64,000 nucleotides of DNA from Spinactinospora alkalitolerans (lineage in GTDB: Bacteria; Actinomycetota; Actinomycetes; Streptosporangiales; Streptosporangiaceae), in the NCBI RefSeq assembly GCF_013408795.1, contig NZ_JACCCC010000001.1:744001-808000 (forward strand), written 5' to 3'. Positions within the stretch are counted from its first letter, which is position 1. The number at the start of each line of letters is the position of its first letter. The translations under genes and the position numbers were made by a program. This document shows positions 17,569-26,611 of this stretch, piece after piece. The notes beneath the pieces are model-generated. The model had not been told where the DNA came from. It saw only the letters and a list, made by a program, of their open reading frames with translations, and ran no database searches.

Positions 17569-18798
17569 GTGTCGCCGGATCCGATCCACCGACCGTCCCC
17601 GCGATCCACGCGCCCGCCGATCCTGCTCGCCCTCGCCGCCCTGCTGCTCCTGGGCGGCGTCCTCGGGCCGGCGCCGCGCGCCCACGCCGCCGAACTCCAG
17701 GAGGTGACCGGGTTCGGCGGCAACCCCGGCAACCTCGGCATGTACGTCTACGCGCCCGACGCCGCCACCGAGGGCGCGCCGATGGTGGTGCTCCTGCACG
17801 GCTGCTCGCAGGACGCCGGCGGCTACCACGCCAACTCCGGCTGGCGCGAGTACGCCGACGACCACGGCGCCGTGCTGGTCTACGCCGAGCAGCGCTCCGC
17901 CAACAACGCCTCGGGCTGCTTCAACTGGTTCCAGCCCGGCGACGTCGCGCGGGGTTCCGGCGAGGCCCTGTCGATCCGGCAGATGGTCGACCACGCCGCG
18001 GCCCACCACGCCACCGGAGCGGTGTACGTGTCCGGGCTGTCGGCGGGCGGCGCCATGGCGTCGGAGGTGCTGGCCGCCTACCCCGGCGTCTTCGCCGGCG
18101 GCGGTGTCGTCGCCGGTCTCCCCTCGGGCTGCGCCGCCTCGCTCATCGAGGCGTTCACCTGCATGAACTCCAGTCGGCAGCAGACCCCGCAGCAGTGGGG
18201 CGAGGCGGTCCGGGCCAAGAACCCCGGCTGGGACGGGCCCTGGCCGCGCGTCGCGATCTGGCACGGAACCGCCGACCACACCGTGGTCCCCGCCAACGCC
18301 GAGGAGTCGCGCGACCAGTGGACCGACGTCCACGGCGCCGACCAGACCCCCGACTCGACCGCGGACCTGCCCGGACCGACCGCGGTCGAGACCTACACCG
18401 ACGGCTCGGGGACCCCGGTCGTCGCGCGCTTCCTGGTCCAGGGCATGGGCCACGGCACGCCCGTGGACCCGGGATCGGCGCCGGAGCAGTGCGGCGCGGC
18501 CGGCGCCTACTTCCTCGACACCGTCTGCTCCACCTACTACACCGCTCAGTTCTGGGGGATCGCCGGTGGAGCGGACCCCGGCCCGGACCCGGGTCCCGAG
18601 CCCGACCCGGATCCCGAGCCCGGCGACTGCGTGACGGCCGACAATTACCGGCACGTACTGGAGGGGCGGGCGGTCCACGAGCTGGGCCGGGCCTACGCCA
18701 AGGGCAGCGGCGACGACCTCGGCCTGATGAACGTCTTCGTCGTCACATCGCTGTCGCAGACCCGGCCCGGCCACTGGGAGGAGGTCGGCGGCTGCTGA
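17569..18798 (+). CDS. Secreted PHA-depolymerase/feruloyl-esterase-like hydrolase
   Basis: A 409-residue exported enzyme. The signal peptide ends near PRAHAAE (about residue 43). The catalytic domain (about 45-325) has the family start MVVLLHGCSQD, nucleophile SGLSAGGAM near 150, IWHGTADHTVVP carrying the acid, and a late GMGHG with the catalytic His. This is the type-1 extracellular PHB-depolymerase/esterase (CE1-like) pattern. A Pro-Asp-Gly linker (about 338-358) leads to a short C-terminal domain with two cysteines. In related enzymes this region helps bind substrate polymers; here it is too short to classify. GGAGG sits five nt before the GTG start. Polyester or feruloyl-ester hydrolysis is inferred; the substrate is unknown. 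Confidence 0.85.
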   Translation: MSPDPIHRPSPRSTRPPILLALAALLLLGGVLGPAPRAHAAELQEVTGFGGNPGNLGMYVYAPDAATEGAPMVVLLHGCSQDAGGYHANSGWREYADDHGAVLVYAEQRSANNASGCFNWFQPGDVARGSGEALSIRQMVDHAAAHHATGAVYVSGLSAGGAMASEVLAAYPGVFAGGGVVAGLPSGCAASLIEAFTCMNSSRQQTPQQWGEAVRAKNPGWDGPWPRVAIWHGTADHTVVPANAEESRDQWTDVHGADQTPDSTADLPGPTAVETYTDGSGTPVVARFLVQGMGHGTPVDPGSAPEQCGAAGAYFLDTVCSTYYTAQFWGIAGGADPGPDPGPEPDPDPEPGDCVTADNYRHVLEGRAVHELGRAYAKGSGDDLGLMNVFVVTSLSQTRPGHWEEVGGC

Positions 18799-19120
18799 GC
18801 CGCACCGGATCCGGGCGATCCGGGCGAAGGGAGCCGGACCGCCGACGGTGCGGGCGGGGGCCGGATCGATGTTGCGCCCAGGCACTGCTGAGCCACCGGT
18901 GACCTGGTGGGGCTGTGGTCAGGCGCGCAGCGTCCGGCAGCGCGAAAGGTCTCGGGACCACCGCCGCTCAAGGCCCCGGCCGCCCGGGGCGGGCGACCGG
19001 CACGAGTCGTGCGGCGGGACCTTTCGCGCCGCCACCGCCGGCGCGCTGGCGGCGGCCTTCCCACGTCATGCTGTGGTGCGCGGAAGAACCGCGACCACAG
19101 TCCCGACACCCATCAGCGAT
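18799..19120. other. 322-bp gap with a nested inverted repeat and a repeated terminator
   Basis: No gene was found. Outer arms 18936-18953 and 19016-19033 match at 16 of 18 positions and enclose smaller palindromes, among them GCACGA-G-TCGTGC. A second structure, 19071-19100, begins CTGTGGT and ends ACCACAG. It precedes the repeated 3'-end element shared with fumC. The two flanking genes converge here. Confidence 0.6.
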
Positions 19121-19126
19121 CTAGGC
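19071..19126 (-). terminator. DUF3352-gene 3'-end hairpin, copy 2 of the repeated terminator element
   Basis: Immediately downstream of the DUF3352 stop the minus strand repeats the sequence found after fumC, from the stop codon through GTCGGGA. It then forms a hairpin (19071-19100) whose arms begin and end with the same CTGTGG/CCACAG but have a different middle. Confidence 0.6.
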
Positions 19127-20716
19127 GCCCCCGCTGGGGGCCCAGCGCAGCACCATGGAGGCGTTGCTCTGGTCGTCGTAGGTCAGCGACCCGCCGAAGG
19201 CGCCCCACTGCCGGGCGTCGGGCTCGCCGCTCTCCTCGACCAGCGGGCGGGCGTCGACGTAGAAGCCGAGGTGCGAGTTCTCCAACCCGCTCATGGTCGA
19301 CTGGAACACGGGGTCGTCGCCGAGCCTGCCGGTACCCGTGGTGCCGGAGGAGACCACCGTGGTGTCGCCGTCGGTCGTGACCCCCGGCGGCGAGCTGTAG
19401 CTCGAAGCCGCGGCCTCGTCGATGAGGTCCTGGATCAGGGCGTCGTCGGCCTCGGTCGCGCGGTACTGGAAGGAGACGTCGCCGGAGGAGGACCACGGAT
19501 CGGTGCCGCCGCCGCCCAGATCGGTGATCCCGAACGCGGTCCTGGTCCCGATGAGCCTGGTGAAGTCCTGCGGCAGCGACAGGCCGAGCTGGGAGGTCGC
19601 CTCCGTGAAGTCCGCGTAACCCGGCTCGCTCTCGAAGGCGTCCTGGTTCATCGTCCAGGTCTCCTTGGCGAGCTGGTCCAGGCGGTCGCCGCCGAACGCC
19701 GCGACGGAGTCGTCGGGCAGGTCGGCCAGCGCGGTGATGCCGGGCTCGGGCAGGTCCATCCCCTCCCAGGAGCTGCCGTTGACGCTCACCTCGAACACGT
19801 CGCCGCGCAGCTCCAGGTAGTCGGCCTCGATGCGCAGGCCCAGTGCCACCCGGCCGGTCAGCTCACCGATCTCGGCCGCGGATGATTCGCCGTACTCGCC
19901 GTAGTCGGAGCCCTGGTCGGCCGCGGCCGCCAGCCGGCCCACCGGCTCCAGGTCCATCCACGCCGAGGCGATGTTGTCGGAGCCGATCACGTCCATGTCG
20001 CCGGTGTAGGCGGAGTTCCGGTCCAGCGCCCCGCTCGACTCGACCTGGGCGTCCAGGTCGGCGAGCATCTGGTTGGTGGGGGTGATGAGCGCGAAGTCGT
20101 CGCGGACCTCGTAGAAGAGCCCCTCCTCCTCCCGCTGCAGGTCGGCCAGCGTGTCCTGCGCGGCGTCCTCGTCCTCCACGGCCACCGCGACCGCCATGGC
20201 CAGACCGTCGAACGTGACCCCGTCCTCGATGTCGGTCTCCCAGGCCGCGACGCCGAAGCGCTGGCCGAGCCACGGCTCCACGTCGCTCTCGTAGTCGAGG
20301 TCGGGGAAGGCCGCCTCGACGAACGCCTTCGCCGGGCTCTCCTCGCTGCTGCCGAGCTCGTCCCGGATGCTTTCGGGCAGCTTGGTCATGAACTGCGCGT
20401 AGGCGGCCCACTGGCCGCCGTTGGGCTTGAGGTCGACCTTGGCGAACATCACCGAGGAGCCGGGCAGCACGGTCTCGGGCTGGGGGCCGCCGAACAGGCC
20501 GTCCACGACGGCGTCCGACGCCCACACCGTCGTCGCCAGCAGCGCGACGCCCGCCACCGCCGCGACCGGGATCATCCAGAACCGGCCACCGCCCGGCCGG
20601 CCCGCCGGACCCTGCGGTTGCGGGTGGGGCGGTCCCGGAGGCGGCGGAGGCTGCCCGCCGGGAGGCTGGGCCGGGGGCATCCAGCTCGGCTGGTTGGGGG
20701 GATCGGGGTAGGACAT
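19121..20716 (-). CDS. DUF3352 membrane-anchored protein
   Basis: A 531-residue protein with a Pro/Gln/Gly-rich cytoplasmic tail (about residues 1-42), one membrane helix (about 47-68) and a large extracellular part. It matches the DUF3352 pattern: VLPGSSVMFAKVDLKPN near the start of the outer domain, a long region of alternating helix and strand, and a conserved Gly-rich C-terminus. GGAGG lies four nt before ATG 20716. DUF3352 proteins are common in actinobacteria, with no established role. It is the last gene of the accessory block before glpX and is transcribed in the same direction as glpX. Confidence 0.85.
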   Translation of the reverse strand: MSYPDPPNQPSWMPPAQPPGGQPPPPPGPPHPQPQGPAGRPGGGRFWMIPVAAVAGVALLATTVWASDAVVDGLFGGPQPETVLPGSSVMFAKVDLKPNGGQWAAYAQFMTKLPESIRDELGSSEESPAKAFVEAAFPDLDYESDVEPWLGQRFGVAAWETDIEDGVTFDGLAMAVAVAVEDEDAAQDTLADLQREEEGLFYEVRDDFALITPTNQMLADLDAQVESSGALDRNSAYTGDMDVIGSDNIASAWMDLEPVGRLAAAADQGSDYGEYGESSAAEIGELTGRVALGLRIEADYLELRGDVFEVSVNGSSWEGMDLPEPGITALADLPDDSVAAFGGDRLDQLAKETWTMNQDAFESEPGYADFTEATSQLGLSLPQDFTRLIGTRTAFGITDLGGGGTDPWSSSGDVSFQYRATEADDALIQDLIDEAAASSYSSPPGVTTDGDTTVVSSGTTGTGRLGDDPVFQSTMSGLENSHLGFYVDARPLVEESGEPDARQWGAFGGSLTYDDQSNASMVLRWAPSGGA

Positions 20717-20853
20717 CAAACCTCCGGACTGGCATGAGTTCGCCTAAGAAGGTACCAATGCCCTTTTGGCCGATTCCCCGGTTCCCCGCTTCCTTCGCCG
20801 TTTTGTGAGGGAATTCCCGATGAAATCTCCTTGGCGCCGGTGAAAGACGACCG

Positions 20854-20885
20854 CGCGCCCCGGCCGAACCGTCGGCCGGGGCGCG
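20854..20885 (-). terminator. glpX terminator hairpin
   Basis: A perfect 14-bp stem (20854-20867 with 20872-20885) and 4-nt loop lie about 140 nt downstream of the glpX stop, beyond a copy of the dispersed intergenic repeat. Confidence 0.75.
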
Positions 20886-20955
20886 GTGCGCTTCGGGGCG
20901 CCTCATCGGACTCCGACCGCCGCGTTCATGGGTGGGGTGGAACTTTCAGGATCGG

Positions 20956-21011
20956 CCCGCCGTGCCGCCGGCGCCGCGCGCACTGCGGCGGCCGGCCCCC
21001 TGTGCGAACCC
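20956..21011 (+). repeat. Dispersed intergenic repeat, copy A
   Basis: A copy of a roughly 50-55-bp element whose core reads GTGCCGCCGGCGC, then GCGCGCACTGCG, then GGCCCCCTGTGCGAAC. It lies 17 bp downstream of the glpX stop. Other copies are at 28684-28740 (inverted), 34402-34455, 63350-63402 (inverted, diverged) and 63468-63518. Confidence 0.7.
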
Positions 21012-21027
21012 GGCCGTCGGACATCAC

Positions 21028-22053
21028 TCAGTTGGCGGTCGTGAAGTCGACGCCGCTGTAGGTGGCGAGCTTGGTCAGCCGGTGCTCGCTCTGCACCCGG
21101 CGGATCGTGCCGCTGCGGCCCCGCATGACCAGGGAGTCCGTGGTCGCCCCGCCGTCGGCGTAGCGGACGCCGGTGACCAGTTCGCCGTCGGTGATGCCGG
21201 TCGCGGCGAAGAAGACGTCCTCGGAGGAGACCAGGTCGCCGGTCGTCAGGACGCGGGAGAGGTCGTGCCCGGCGGCCTCGGCCTTGCGGCGCTCCTCGTC
21301 GTCCTTCGGCCACAGCCGGCCCTGGATCACCCCGCCCAGGCACTTGAGGGCGCACGCGGCGATGATGCCCTCGGGCGTCCCGCCGATGCCGAGCAGCAGG
21401 TCGACGCCGGTGCCCTTGCGGGCGGCCATGATCGCGCCTGCGACGTCGCCGTCGGTGATGAACTTGATCCGCGCGCCGGCCTCGCGGACCTCGTGCACGA
21501 TCCGCTCGTGGCGCGGCCGGTCCAGGATGACGACCGTGACGTCCTGCGGGTCGCCGCCCTTGGCCGCGGCGACGGCGCGGATGTTGTCGGCGATCGGGGC
21601 GTTGATGTCGACGGCGTCGGCCGCCTCGGGCCCGGTCGCCAGCTTCTCCATGTAGAAGACCGCCGACGGGTCGAACATGGAACCGCGCGGGCTCACCGCG
21701 AGCACCGAGATCGCGTTGGGCATGCCCATGGCGGTCAGCCGGGTGCCGTCGATCGGGTCCACCGCGACGTCGCACTCCGGACCGCCGCCGTCGCCCACGC
21801 GCTCGCCGTTGAACAGCATGGGCGCGTTGTCCTTCTCGCCCTCGCCGATGACGACCGTGCCGTCCATGGACACCGTGCTGATGAGGTGGCGCATCCCGCG
21901 GACGGCAGCGCCGTCGGCGCCGTTCTTGTCGCCCTTGCCGACCCAGCGGCCGGCGGCCAGCGCTGCGGCCTCGGTGACCCGGACCAGCTCCAGCGCGAGG
22001 TTGCGGTCGGGCGCGTCGGACGGTGTCGGCACGGGAGCGATGGGTGTGGTCAT
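21028..22053 (-). CDS. glpX: Class II fructose-1,6-bisphosphatase
   Basis: Hydrolyses fructose 1,6-bisphosphate to fructose 6-phosphate in gluconeogenesis. The 341-residue length fits GlpX. Metal- and substrate-binding motifs are [11 protein letters not shown] (about residue 76) and DPIDGTRL (about 103). [28 protein letters not shown] and ATGITDG are also in their usual order. ATG 22053 follows GAAAGG by six nt. In actinobacteria glpX commonly lies beside a DUF4245 gene, as here, where a TetR gene separates the two divergently. A dispersed repeat and a hairpin lie downstream. Confidence 0.97.
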   Translation of the reverse strand: MTTPIAPVPTPSDAPDRNLALELVRVTEAAALAAGRWVGKGDKNGADGAAVRGMRHLISTVSMDGTVVIGEGEKDNAPMLFNGERVGDGGGPECDVAVDPIDGTRLTAMGMPNAISVLAVSPRGSMFDPSAVFYMEKLATGPEAADAVDINAPIADNIRAVAAAKGGDPQDVTVVILDRPRHERIVHEVREAGARIKFITDGDVAGAIMAARKGTGVDLLLGIGGTPEGIIAACALKCLGGVIQGRLWPKDDEERRKAEAAGHDLSRVLTTGDLVSSEDVFFAATGITDGELVTGVRYADGGATTDSLVMRGRSGTIRRVQSEHRLTKLATYSGVDFTTAN

Positions 22054-22159
22054 GATCGGCCTTTCGGATTCGGCTGCGGCGCCGTGAGCGCGGATTGTTT
22101 CCTGACCTACTCTGCCGGGCCGCCGTTCGCGGCTGGGTCCAGGGTAATCGGCTGGCGTA

Positions 22160-22819
22160 ATGTCGTCCCTGGGCGGGCCGTCCGCACCATCGACAACGAT
22201 TGGGTCGCCAGTGGAGAAGGTGGAGAAACCGGCGCGCGTCTCGAACCGCGGCGCGGCCACGCGCAGCGCGCTGCTCGCAGCCGCGTCGGAGGTGTTCCGC
22301 ACCGTCGGCTTCGCCAAGGCCGGCGTCAGCGAGGTCGTCGCCCAGGCCAACGCCAGCGTGGGCAGCCTCTACCACCACTTCGGCGGCAAGGCCGACCTGT
22401 TCATGGCGCTGTACGAGGAGTTCCAGCAGCGCCAGCAGAACCGCACCCACCAGGCCGTCACGCGCGCCAGGGCCGGGGGCGAGACCGACCCCACGCGGCT
22501 GATGAACACCGCGGCCCGCGCCTACCTGGAGGGGTGCATCGAGGAGCGCGAGAGCACGTGGCTGTTCTTCAGCGGCGACAGCCCGCCGGGGTTCGACTCC
22601 ACCATGCGCGACCGCCTGCGCGAGTGGACCGACCGCAACGTCGCGCTGTACCGCAAGGCCGACGAGCCGGTCGACGAGGCGCTGCTGATGGTGGTCAGCG
22701 GAGCGATGCTGCTCGCGGTGACCGAGGTCGTGCGCCGCGACGACGTCTCCGACGCCCGCAGGCTGGCCGACGACGTGATCGCCGTTCTCGCCCGCTTGGA
22801 GCCACCCCGGTCGGAGTGA
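22160..22819 (+). CDS. TetR-family transcriptional regulator
   Basis: A 219-residue regulator. The N-terminal helix-turn-helix occupies about residues 30-80 ([24 protein letters not shown] and [17 protein letters not shown]). The C-terminal helical ligand domain shows the TetR-type segment ACIEERES/WLFFSG. It is divergent from glpX with about 100 bp between starts, so it may regulate glpX, itself or the following DUF4245 gene; no operator could be picked out. The start may be GTG 22211, since the first 17 residues look unstructured and are not part of the fold. Confidence 0.88.
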   Translation: MSSLGGPSAPSTTIGSPVEKVEKPARVSNRGAATRSALLAAASEVFRTVGFAKAGVSEVVAQANASVGSLYHHFGGKADLFMALYEEFQQRQQNRTHQAVTRARAGGETDPTRLMNTAARAYLEGCIEERESTWLFFSGDSPPGFDSTMRDRLREWTDRNVALYRKADEPVDEALLMVVSGAMLLAVTEVVRRDDVSDARRLADDVIAVLARLEPPRSE

Positions 22820-22898
22820 TCCACATCCCTGCGGCAAGCTGGTGGATCATGAGCAAGAGCAGTGACAGCGGCGCCGGTCCCCTGCCGGGCGGTACCGC

Positions 22899-23459
22899 AT
22901 GAGCGACTACAACCGCGCCGACGCCACGTTCGGCGGCTACGCCGCGGTGCTGGGTGTGATCGTGCTGGTCGTGCTGGCGATGGCGATGATCGTCTCGGCG
23001 CGCCAGGAGGAGCACATTCCGAGCGTGGACTACACCGCCGACGCGGCCGCGCTGCGCGACACCGCGCCGTACGAGTCCCGCGTCCCGCGCGGGCTGCCCG
23101 AGGGATGGGTGCCGACCAGCTCCACCCTGGAGACCGGCGACGCCCTGCCCGGTGAGGAGCCGGCCGAGCCCGTGCGGTGGGTCCTCGGATTCGCCACGCC
23201 CGAGGACCGGCACGCCGAATTCGGCATCAGCGGCGCGGAACCGCAGGAATTCATCGCCGAAATGGGCAGGAACGGCGGCCCCGACGGCGAGTCGGATGTG
23301 CGCGGGGAAACCTGGGAGCGGTATTACAACGAGACCGAAACGTGGCGTTCACTGGTGAATCGCGATGAAGAGGCGACCCTCGTCGTGAGCGGCAACGCCG
23401 GATACCCCGAGCTGGAAGTCCTCGCCGAATCCCTGGAGACCCAGGAGAACGCCGAGTAG
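22899..23459 (+). CDS. DUF4245 single-span membrane protein
   Basis: A 186-residue protein with one N-terminal membrane helix (about residues 13-34) and an extracytoplasmic domain. YTADAAALRDTAPYESRVPRGLPEGWVPTSS is the family's conserved opening, and WVLGFATPEDRHAEFGIS and ERYYNETETWRSLV follow. DUF4245 is a near-constant companion of glpX in actinobacteria, but its function is not known. The start at ATG 22899 is the only one giving a short N-terminal tail before the helix. Confidence 0.88.
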   Translation: MSDYNRADATFGGYAAVLGVIVLVVLAMAMIVSARQEEHIPSVDYTADAAALRDTAPYESRVPRGLPEGWVPTSSTLETGDALPGEEPAEPVRWVLGFATPEDRHAEFGISGAEPQEFIAEMGRNGGPDGESDVRGETWERYYNETETWRSLVNRDEEATLVVSGNAGYPELEVLAESLETQENAE

Positions 23460-23517
23460 TCCTCGTGGTTCCCCGACGTTCCCGGAGCGGGCATGAAGCC
23501 GCTCACGCCTCTTTTCC

Positions 23518-23535
23518 GGCGCGTTTTAACGCGCC
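23518..23535. promoter_or_regulatory. 18-bp inverted repeat upstream of the small Ala/Gly-rich gene
   Basis: GGCGCGTT, TT, AACGCGCC is a perfect inverted repeat, followed within 25 bp by an AT-richer stretch that may be promoter sequence. It lies 87 bp before the start of the next gene and 58 bp after the DUF4245 stop, so it may be an operator or part of a terminator. Confidence 0.4.
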
Positions 23536-23621
23536 CTTAAGGTTGGAACGGGTACACATTGACTCCGCACGTTTTTTCCGTGACGTCGGGCGCGGCACGC
23601 GTCCATTGGAGTTGATTTCAA

Positions 23622-24002
23622 GTGCTCAACGAGATCGTCGACTGGTTCAAGGGCCTCTTCGGAGACGCCACCGAGAGCGCGGGCGAGACCATGGGCGCGG
23701 CGACCGACTTCGCCCAGGGCGCCACCGGGGGCGCGGCCGACGGGGCCGTGCAGGCCGCGGGCGACCACTACGGCGAGCAGGCGCAGGACATGGCGGCGGG
23801 CGTGGAGGATCACGCGGGGGCGGCGCAGGAGGCGTTCGCCGATCCGGCCGCGACCGCCCAGGAGGCCGCGCAGGGCTACGTCTCGGAGACCGGTCAGACC
23901 ATGGACGGCTACGTGGACCAGGCCGGCCAGGTCGCCCAGGACCCCGCCGGCGCGGCCTCCGACGCCGTCCAGGACCGCCTGACCGACCCCGAAGGCCGGT
24001 AG
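23622..24002 (+). CDS. Small Ala/Gly/Gln-rich acidic helical protein
   Basis: A 126-residue protein of unknown function. An amphipathic start (MLNEIVDWFKGLFGDA) is followed by low-complexity sequence rich in Ala, Gly, Asp and Gln, with recurring AAQEA/QAAG/ATAQEA units that would form an extended polar helix. The composition resembles stress-related LEA- or CsbD-like proteins, but no family motif is present. There is no signal peptide. Codon use is strongly GC3-biased like its neighbours, supporting a real gene. GTG 23622 is the only start that fits. Confidence 0.6.
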   Translation: MLNEIVDWFKGLFGDATESAGETMGAATDFAQGATGGAADGAVQAAGDHYGEQAQDMAAGVEDHAGAAQEAFADPAATAQEAAQGYVSETGQTMDGYVDQAGQVAQDPAGAASDAVQDRLTDPEGR

Positions 24003-24030
24003 GCGGCCCGGGCGGCGCGGCGGGGCGCCG

Positions 24031-24297
24031 CTAGAACGGCGTCTCGGCGTCGCCGCCCTCCTCCTGCTCCCCGTCCTCGGCCAGGGCCACGGCGAGCTTG
24101 GCCCGGGCGCCCTCCAGCCACTCCTCGCAGGTCTTGGCGAGCCCTTCGCCGCGCTCCCACAGGGCCAGCGACTCCTTCAGCGTCAGCCCGCCGGACTCCA
24201 GCCGGCGCACGACCGTGTTGAGCTCCTCGCGGGCCTCCTCGTAGCTCAGCTCGGGCTCGGTCGGCCCGTCGGTCTCCGCGGTCTTCCTGGCGGTCAT
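24031..24297 (-). CDS. xseB: Exodeoxyribonuclease VII small subunit
   Basis: An 88-residue protein with the XseB pattern: [45 protein letters not shown]. Two helices form the coiled-coil that assembles around the XseA large subunit. The complex degrades single-stranded DNA from both ends in repair and recombination. The start ATG overlaps the xseA stop (ATGA), so the two are translationally coupled. An acidic C-terminal tail of about 15 residues is normal in actinobacteria. Confidence 0.95.
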   Translation of the reverse strand: MTARKTAETDGPTEPELSYEEAREELNTVVRRLESGGLTLKESLALWERGEGLAKTCEEWLEGARAKLAVALAEDGEQEEGGDAETPF

Positions 24298-25520
24298 CGG
24301 TCCCCCTCGTCGTCGGTCCTGTCGCCGGCGGTCACGGTGATGCTGTCCTCGGCGAAGCGCACGCGCAGCGTCTCGCCCCTCTCGACCTCGGCGGCCGAGC
24401 GCACCACGGCGCCGTCGGAGCGCTGCACGACGGCGTAGCCGCGGGCCAGCGTCGTGGCGGGGGAGAGCGCCAGCAGCCGGGCGCGGGTGTGGGCGAGGTC
24501 GTCCTCCGCGCGGGCCAGTGCGGCCGAGACGCACCGGCGGCCGCGGTCGCGCAGACCGGTGACCTGCTCGGTCAGCCGGTCGATCTCGCGCAGCGGGCTC
24601 GCCAGCACCGGCCGGGAGCGCATCCCGGCCAGCCACGACTCCTCGCGGGCGATGCCGCCCTGGACGACGCGGCGCCCGCGGTCGCGGAGCTGGCGGATGA
24701 GCTGGAGCTGTTCGCCCACGTCCGGCACGGCCCTCTTGGCCGCGTCGGTGGGCGTGGAGGCGCGGACGTCGGCGACGAGGTCCAGCAGCGGACTGTCCTG
24801 CTCGTGCCCGATCGCGCTGACCACGGGCGTCCTGGTGGCCGAGACCGCGCGGACCAGGGCCTCGTCGGAGAAGGGCAGCAGGTCCTCCAGCGAGCCGCCG
24901 CCGCGCGCGATGATGATGACGTCGATGTCGGGGTGCGCGTCGAGCTCCTTGAGCGCGGTCATGACCTCGCCCACGGCGCGGTCGCCCTGGACCGCCACCT
25001 CGCGCACCTCGAAGCGGACGGCCGGCCAGCGCCGCCGCCCGTTCTCCAGGACGTCGCGCTCGGCCGCGGAGTCGCGGCCGCAGACCAGCCCGACGGTGGT
25101 GGGCAGGAACGGCAGCGGCCGCTTGCGCGCGTCGGAGAACACCCCTTCGGCGGCCAGGGTCCTGCGCAACCGGTCCAGCCGCGCCAGCAGCTCGCCCAGA
25201 CCGACGTGCCGGATCTCCAGCGCCAGGAGCGAGAACGTGCCCCGGGCGACGTAGAAGTCGGGTTTGGCGTGGATGACGACCCTCGCCCCGGCCTGCGGCG
25301 CGGGCGCGGTCGCCTCCAGCACCCGCACCGGGCACACGACCCTGGCCGAGACGTTGGCCACGGGGTCGCGCAACGTCATGAACACCGTGCCGCCGCGGCG
25401 GTTCAGCTCCGCGATCTGCCCCTCGACCCAGATCCGGCCCAGCCGGCCGACCCACCCGCCGACGGCCTGCATGACGACGCGCACCGGCTGCGGTGACTCG
25501 GCGGAACTCTCCATCCCCAT
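24294..25520 (-). CDS. xseA: Exodeoxyribonuclease VII large subunit
   Basis: A 408-residue catalytic subunit. The N-terminal OB-fold (about residues 10-115) contains [24 protein letters not shown]. The catalytic region has [39 protein letters not shown] and [27 protein letters not shown], the conserved XseA blocks. Long helices follow and the end has LARGYAVV. It lies upstream of xseB in the same operon. ATG 25520 was used; an ATG two codons later is possible, and neither has a strong Shine-Dalgarno sequence. Confidence 0.96.
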   Translation of the reverse strand: MGMESSAESPQPVRVVMQAVGGWVGRLGRIWVEGQIAELNRRGGTVFMTLRDPVANVSARVVCPVRVLEATAPAPQAGARVVIHAKPDFYVARGTFSLLALEIRHVGLGELLARLDRLRRTLAAEGVFSDARKRPLPFLPTTVGLVCGRDSAAERDVLENGRRRWPAVRFEVREVAVQGDRAVGEVMTALKELDAHPDIDVIIIARGGGSLEDLLPFSDEALVRAVSATRTPVVSAIGHEQDSPLLDLVADVRASTPTDAAKRAVPDVGEQLQLIRQLRDRGRRVVQGGIAREESWLAGMRSRPVLASPLREIDRLTEQVTGLRDRGRRCVSAALARAEDDLAHTRARLLALSPATTLARGYAVVQRSDGAVVRSAAEVERGETLRVRFAEDSITVTAGDRTDDEGDR

Positions 25521-25603
25521 GGCAGTCGAGCGTAGAGGAGGCGGACGACAGCCGGGGATCCGCCACCCGCGCCGCACGGGCGCGGCCCCGCCGGACGGTC
25601 CGG

Positions 25604-26437
25604 CTACTCCGCCCAGACCCCGGCCACCGCCTCCGCCACCTCGGCGGCCTGGGCGCGGCCGGCCCTGGCGGCCGGGGCCCGCCTCTCCGGGTCCAGGACG
25701 TTGCGGCCGATCGCCGCCTTCGCCGCGGCGTTCGGAGCGACCACGGTCACCCGGGGGTTCCCGGAGAGCCCGGCGGCCTGGGCGCGGGCGCCGGCGAAAG
25801 GGCCGGCGCCGGCCGTTGTCGGGGCCAGCACGACGACCCGCCCGTGCCCGTCGGCCAGGTCGACGTTGGCCGAGGAGCGGACCCCGCCGTCGATGTAGAG
25901 CCGGCCGCCGATGGTCACCGGCGCCCAGACCCCGGGCACCGCGCAGCTCGCCGCCACCGCGTCGACCAGGGACGCATCGCCGTCGCGGGAGAACACCGCC
26001 AGCGCACCCGAGCGGGCGTCCACCGCCGTCACCAGCAGCCGCTGATCGGGCCACCGGTGCACGGGGAGCCGGGAGGCGATCACCGCCCTGCGCTCCGTCT
26101 CCGAGCCGGTGGCGGTCCGCACGGCGATCAGGCCCGCGTGCGCGCGGCCCGCCTCGGGGGTGCGGGCGCGCAGCATCGCCCACGCGATGCGGACCAGTGC
26201 GGCGGGGTTGAGCCGGGCCGGCCTCTCGCCGTCGGCCGGCCGCAGTTGGCGGGAGTACAGCTCCTCCAGGTCGAGCCCCGAGGTGATCTGCGCGCCGACC
26301 ACCGAACCGGCCGAGGTGCCCACCGTCAGGTCCGCTCCGGTGAGGTCCAGGCCGGCCTCGCGCAGTCCCGCGAGGACGCCCAGCTCCCAGGCGATCCCGG
26401 TGATCCCGCCGCCGCCCAGCACGAGTGCCCTGCTCAT
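25604..26437 (-). CDS. Patatin-like phospholipase
   Basis: A 277-residue lipid acyl hydrolase. The oxyanion loop GGGGITG is at residues 8-14, nucleophile GTSAGS near residue 43 and catalytic DGG near residue 187, all in patatin order. [18 protein letters not shown] just before the DGG is the usual sequence. No signal peptide is present, so it acts inside the cell or at the inner face of the membrane. It lies in the same direction as xseAB with an 83-nt gap, so a shared transcript is possible. Confidence 0.92.
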   Translation of the reverse strand: MSRALVLGGGGITGIAWELGVLAGLREAGLDLTGADLTVGTSAGSVVGAQITSGLDLEELYSRQLRPADGERPARLNPAALVRIAWAMLRARTPEAGRAHAGLIAVRTATGSETERRAVIASRLPVHRWPDQRLLVTAVDARSGALAVFSRDGDASLVDAVAASCAVPGVWAPVTIGGRLYIDGGVRSSANVDLADGHGRVVVLAPTTAGAGPFAGARAQAAGLSGNPRVTVVAPNAAAKAAIGRNVLDPERRAPAARAGRAQAAEVAEAVAGVWAE

Positions 26438-26611
26438 GTCTTCAGATCTCCGATCCGGTCGGGCCGCCGCCGAACCCGCGCAGGAGCGGATGCGGGCGTC
26501 GATGCGGCGTGGGAAGAAGACGGCGGGGCCGGATGCGAACGTTCGGCGTCCGCGCCGGCCCCGTGCCGTTGCGCCCGAGGGCGGGTGCGCCCTCCGGACG
26601 GCCGTCGGCGG

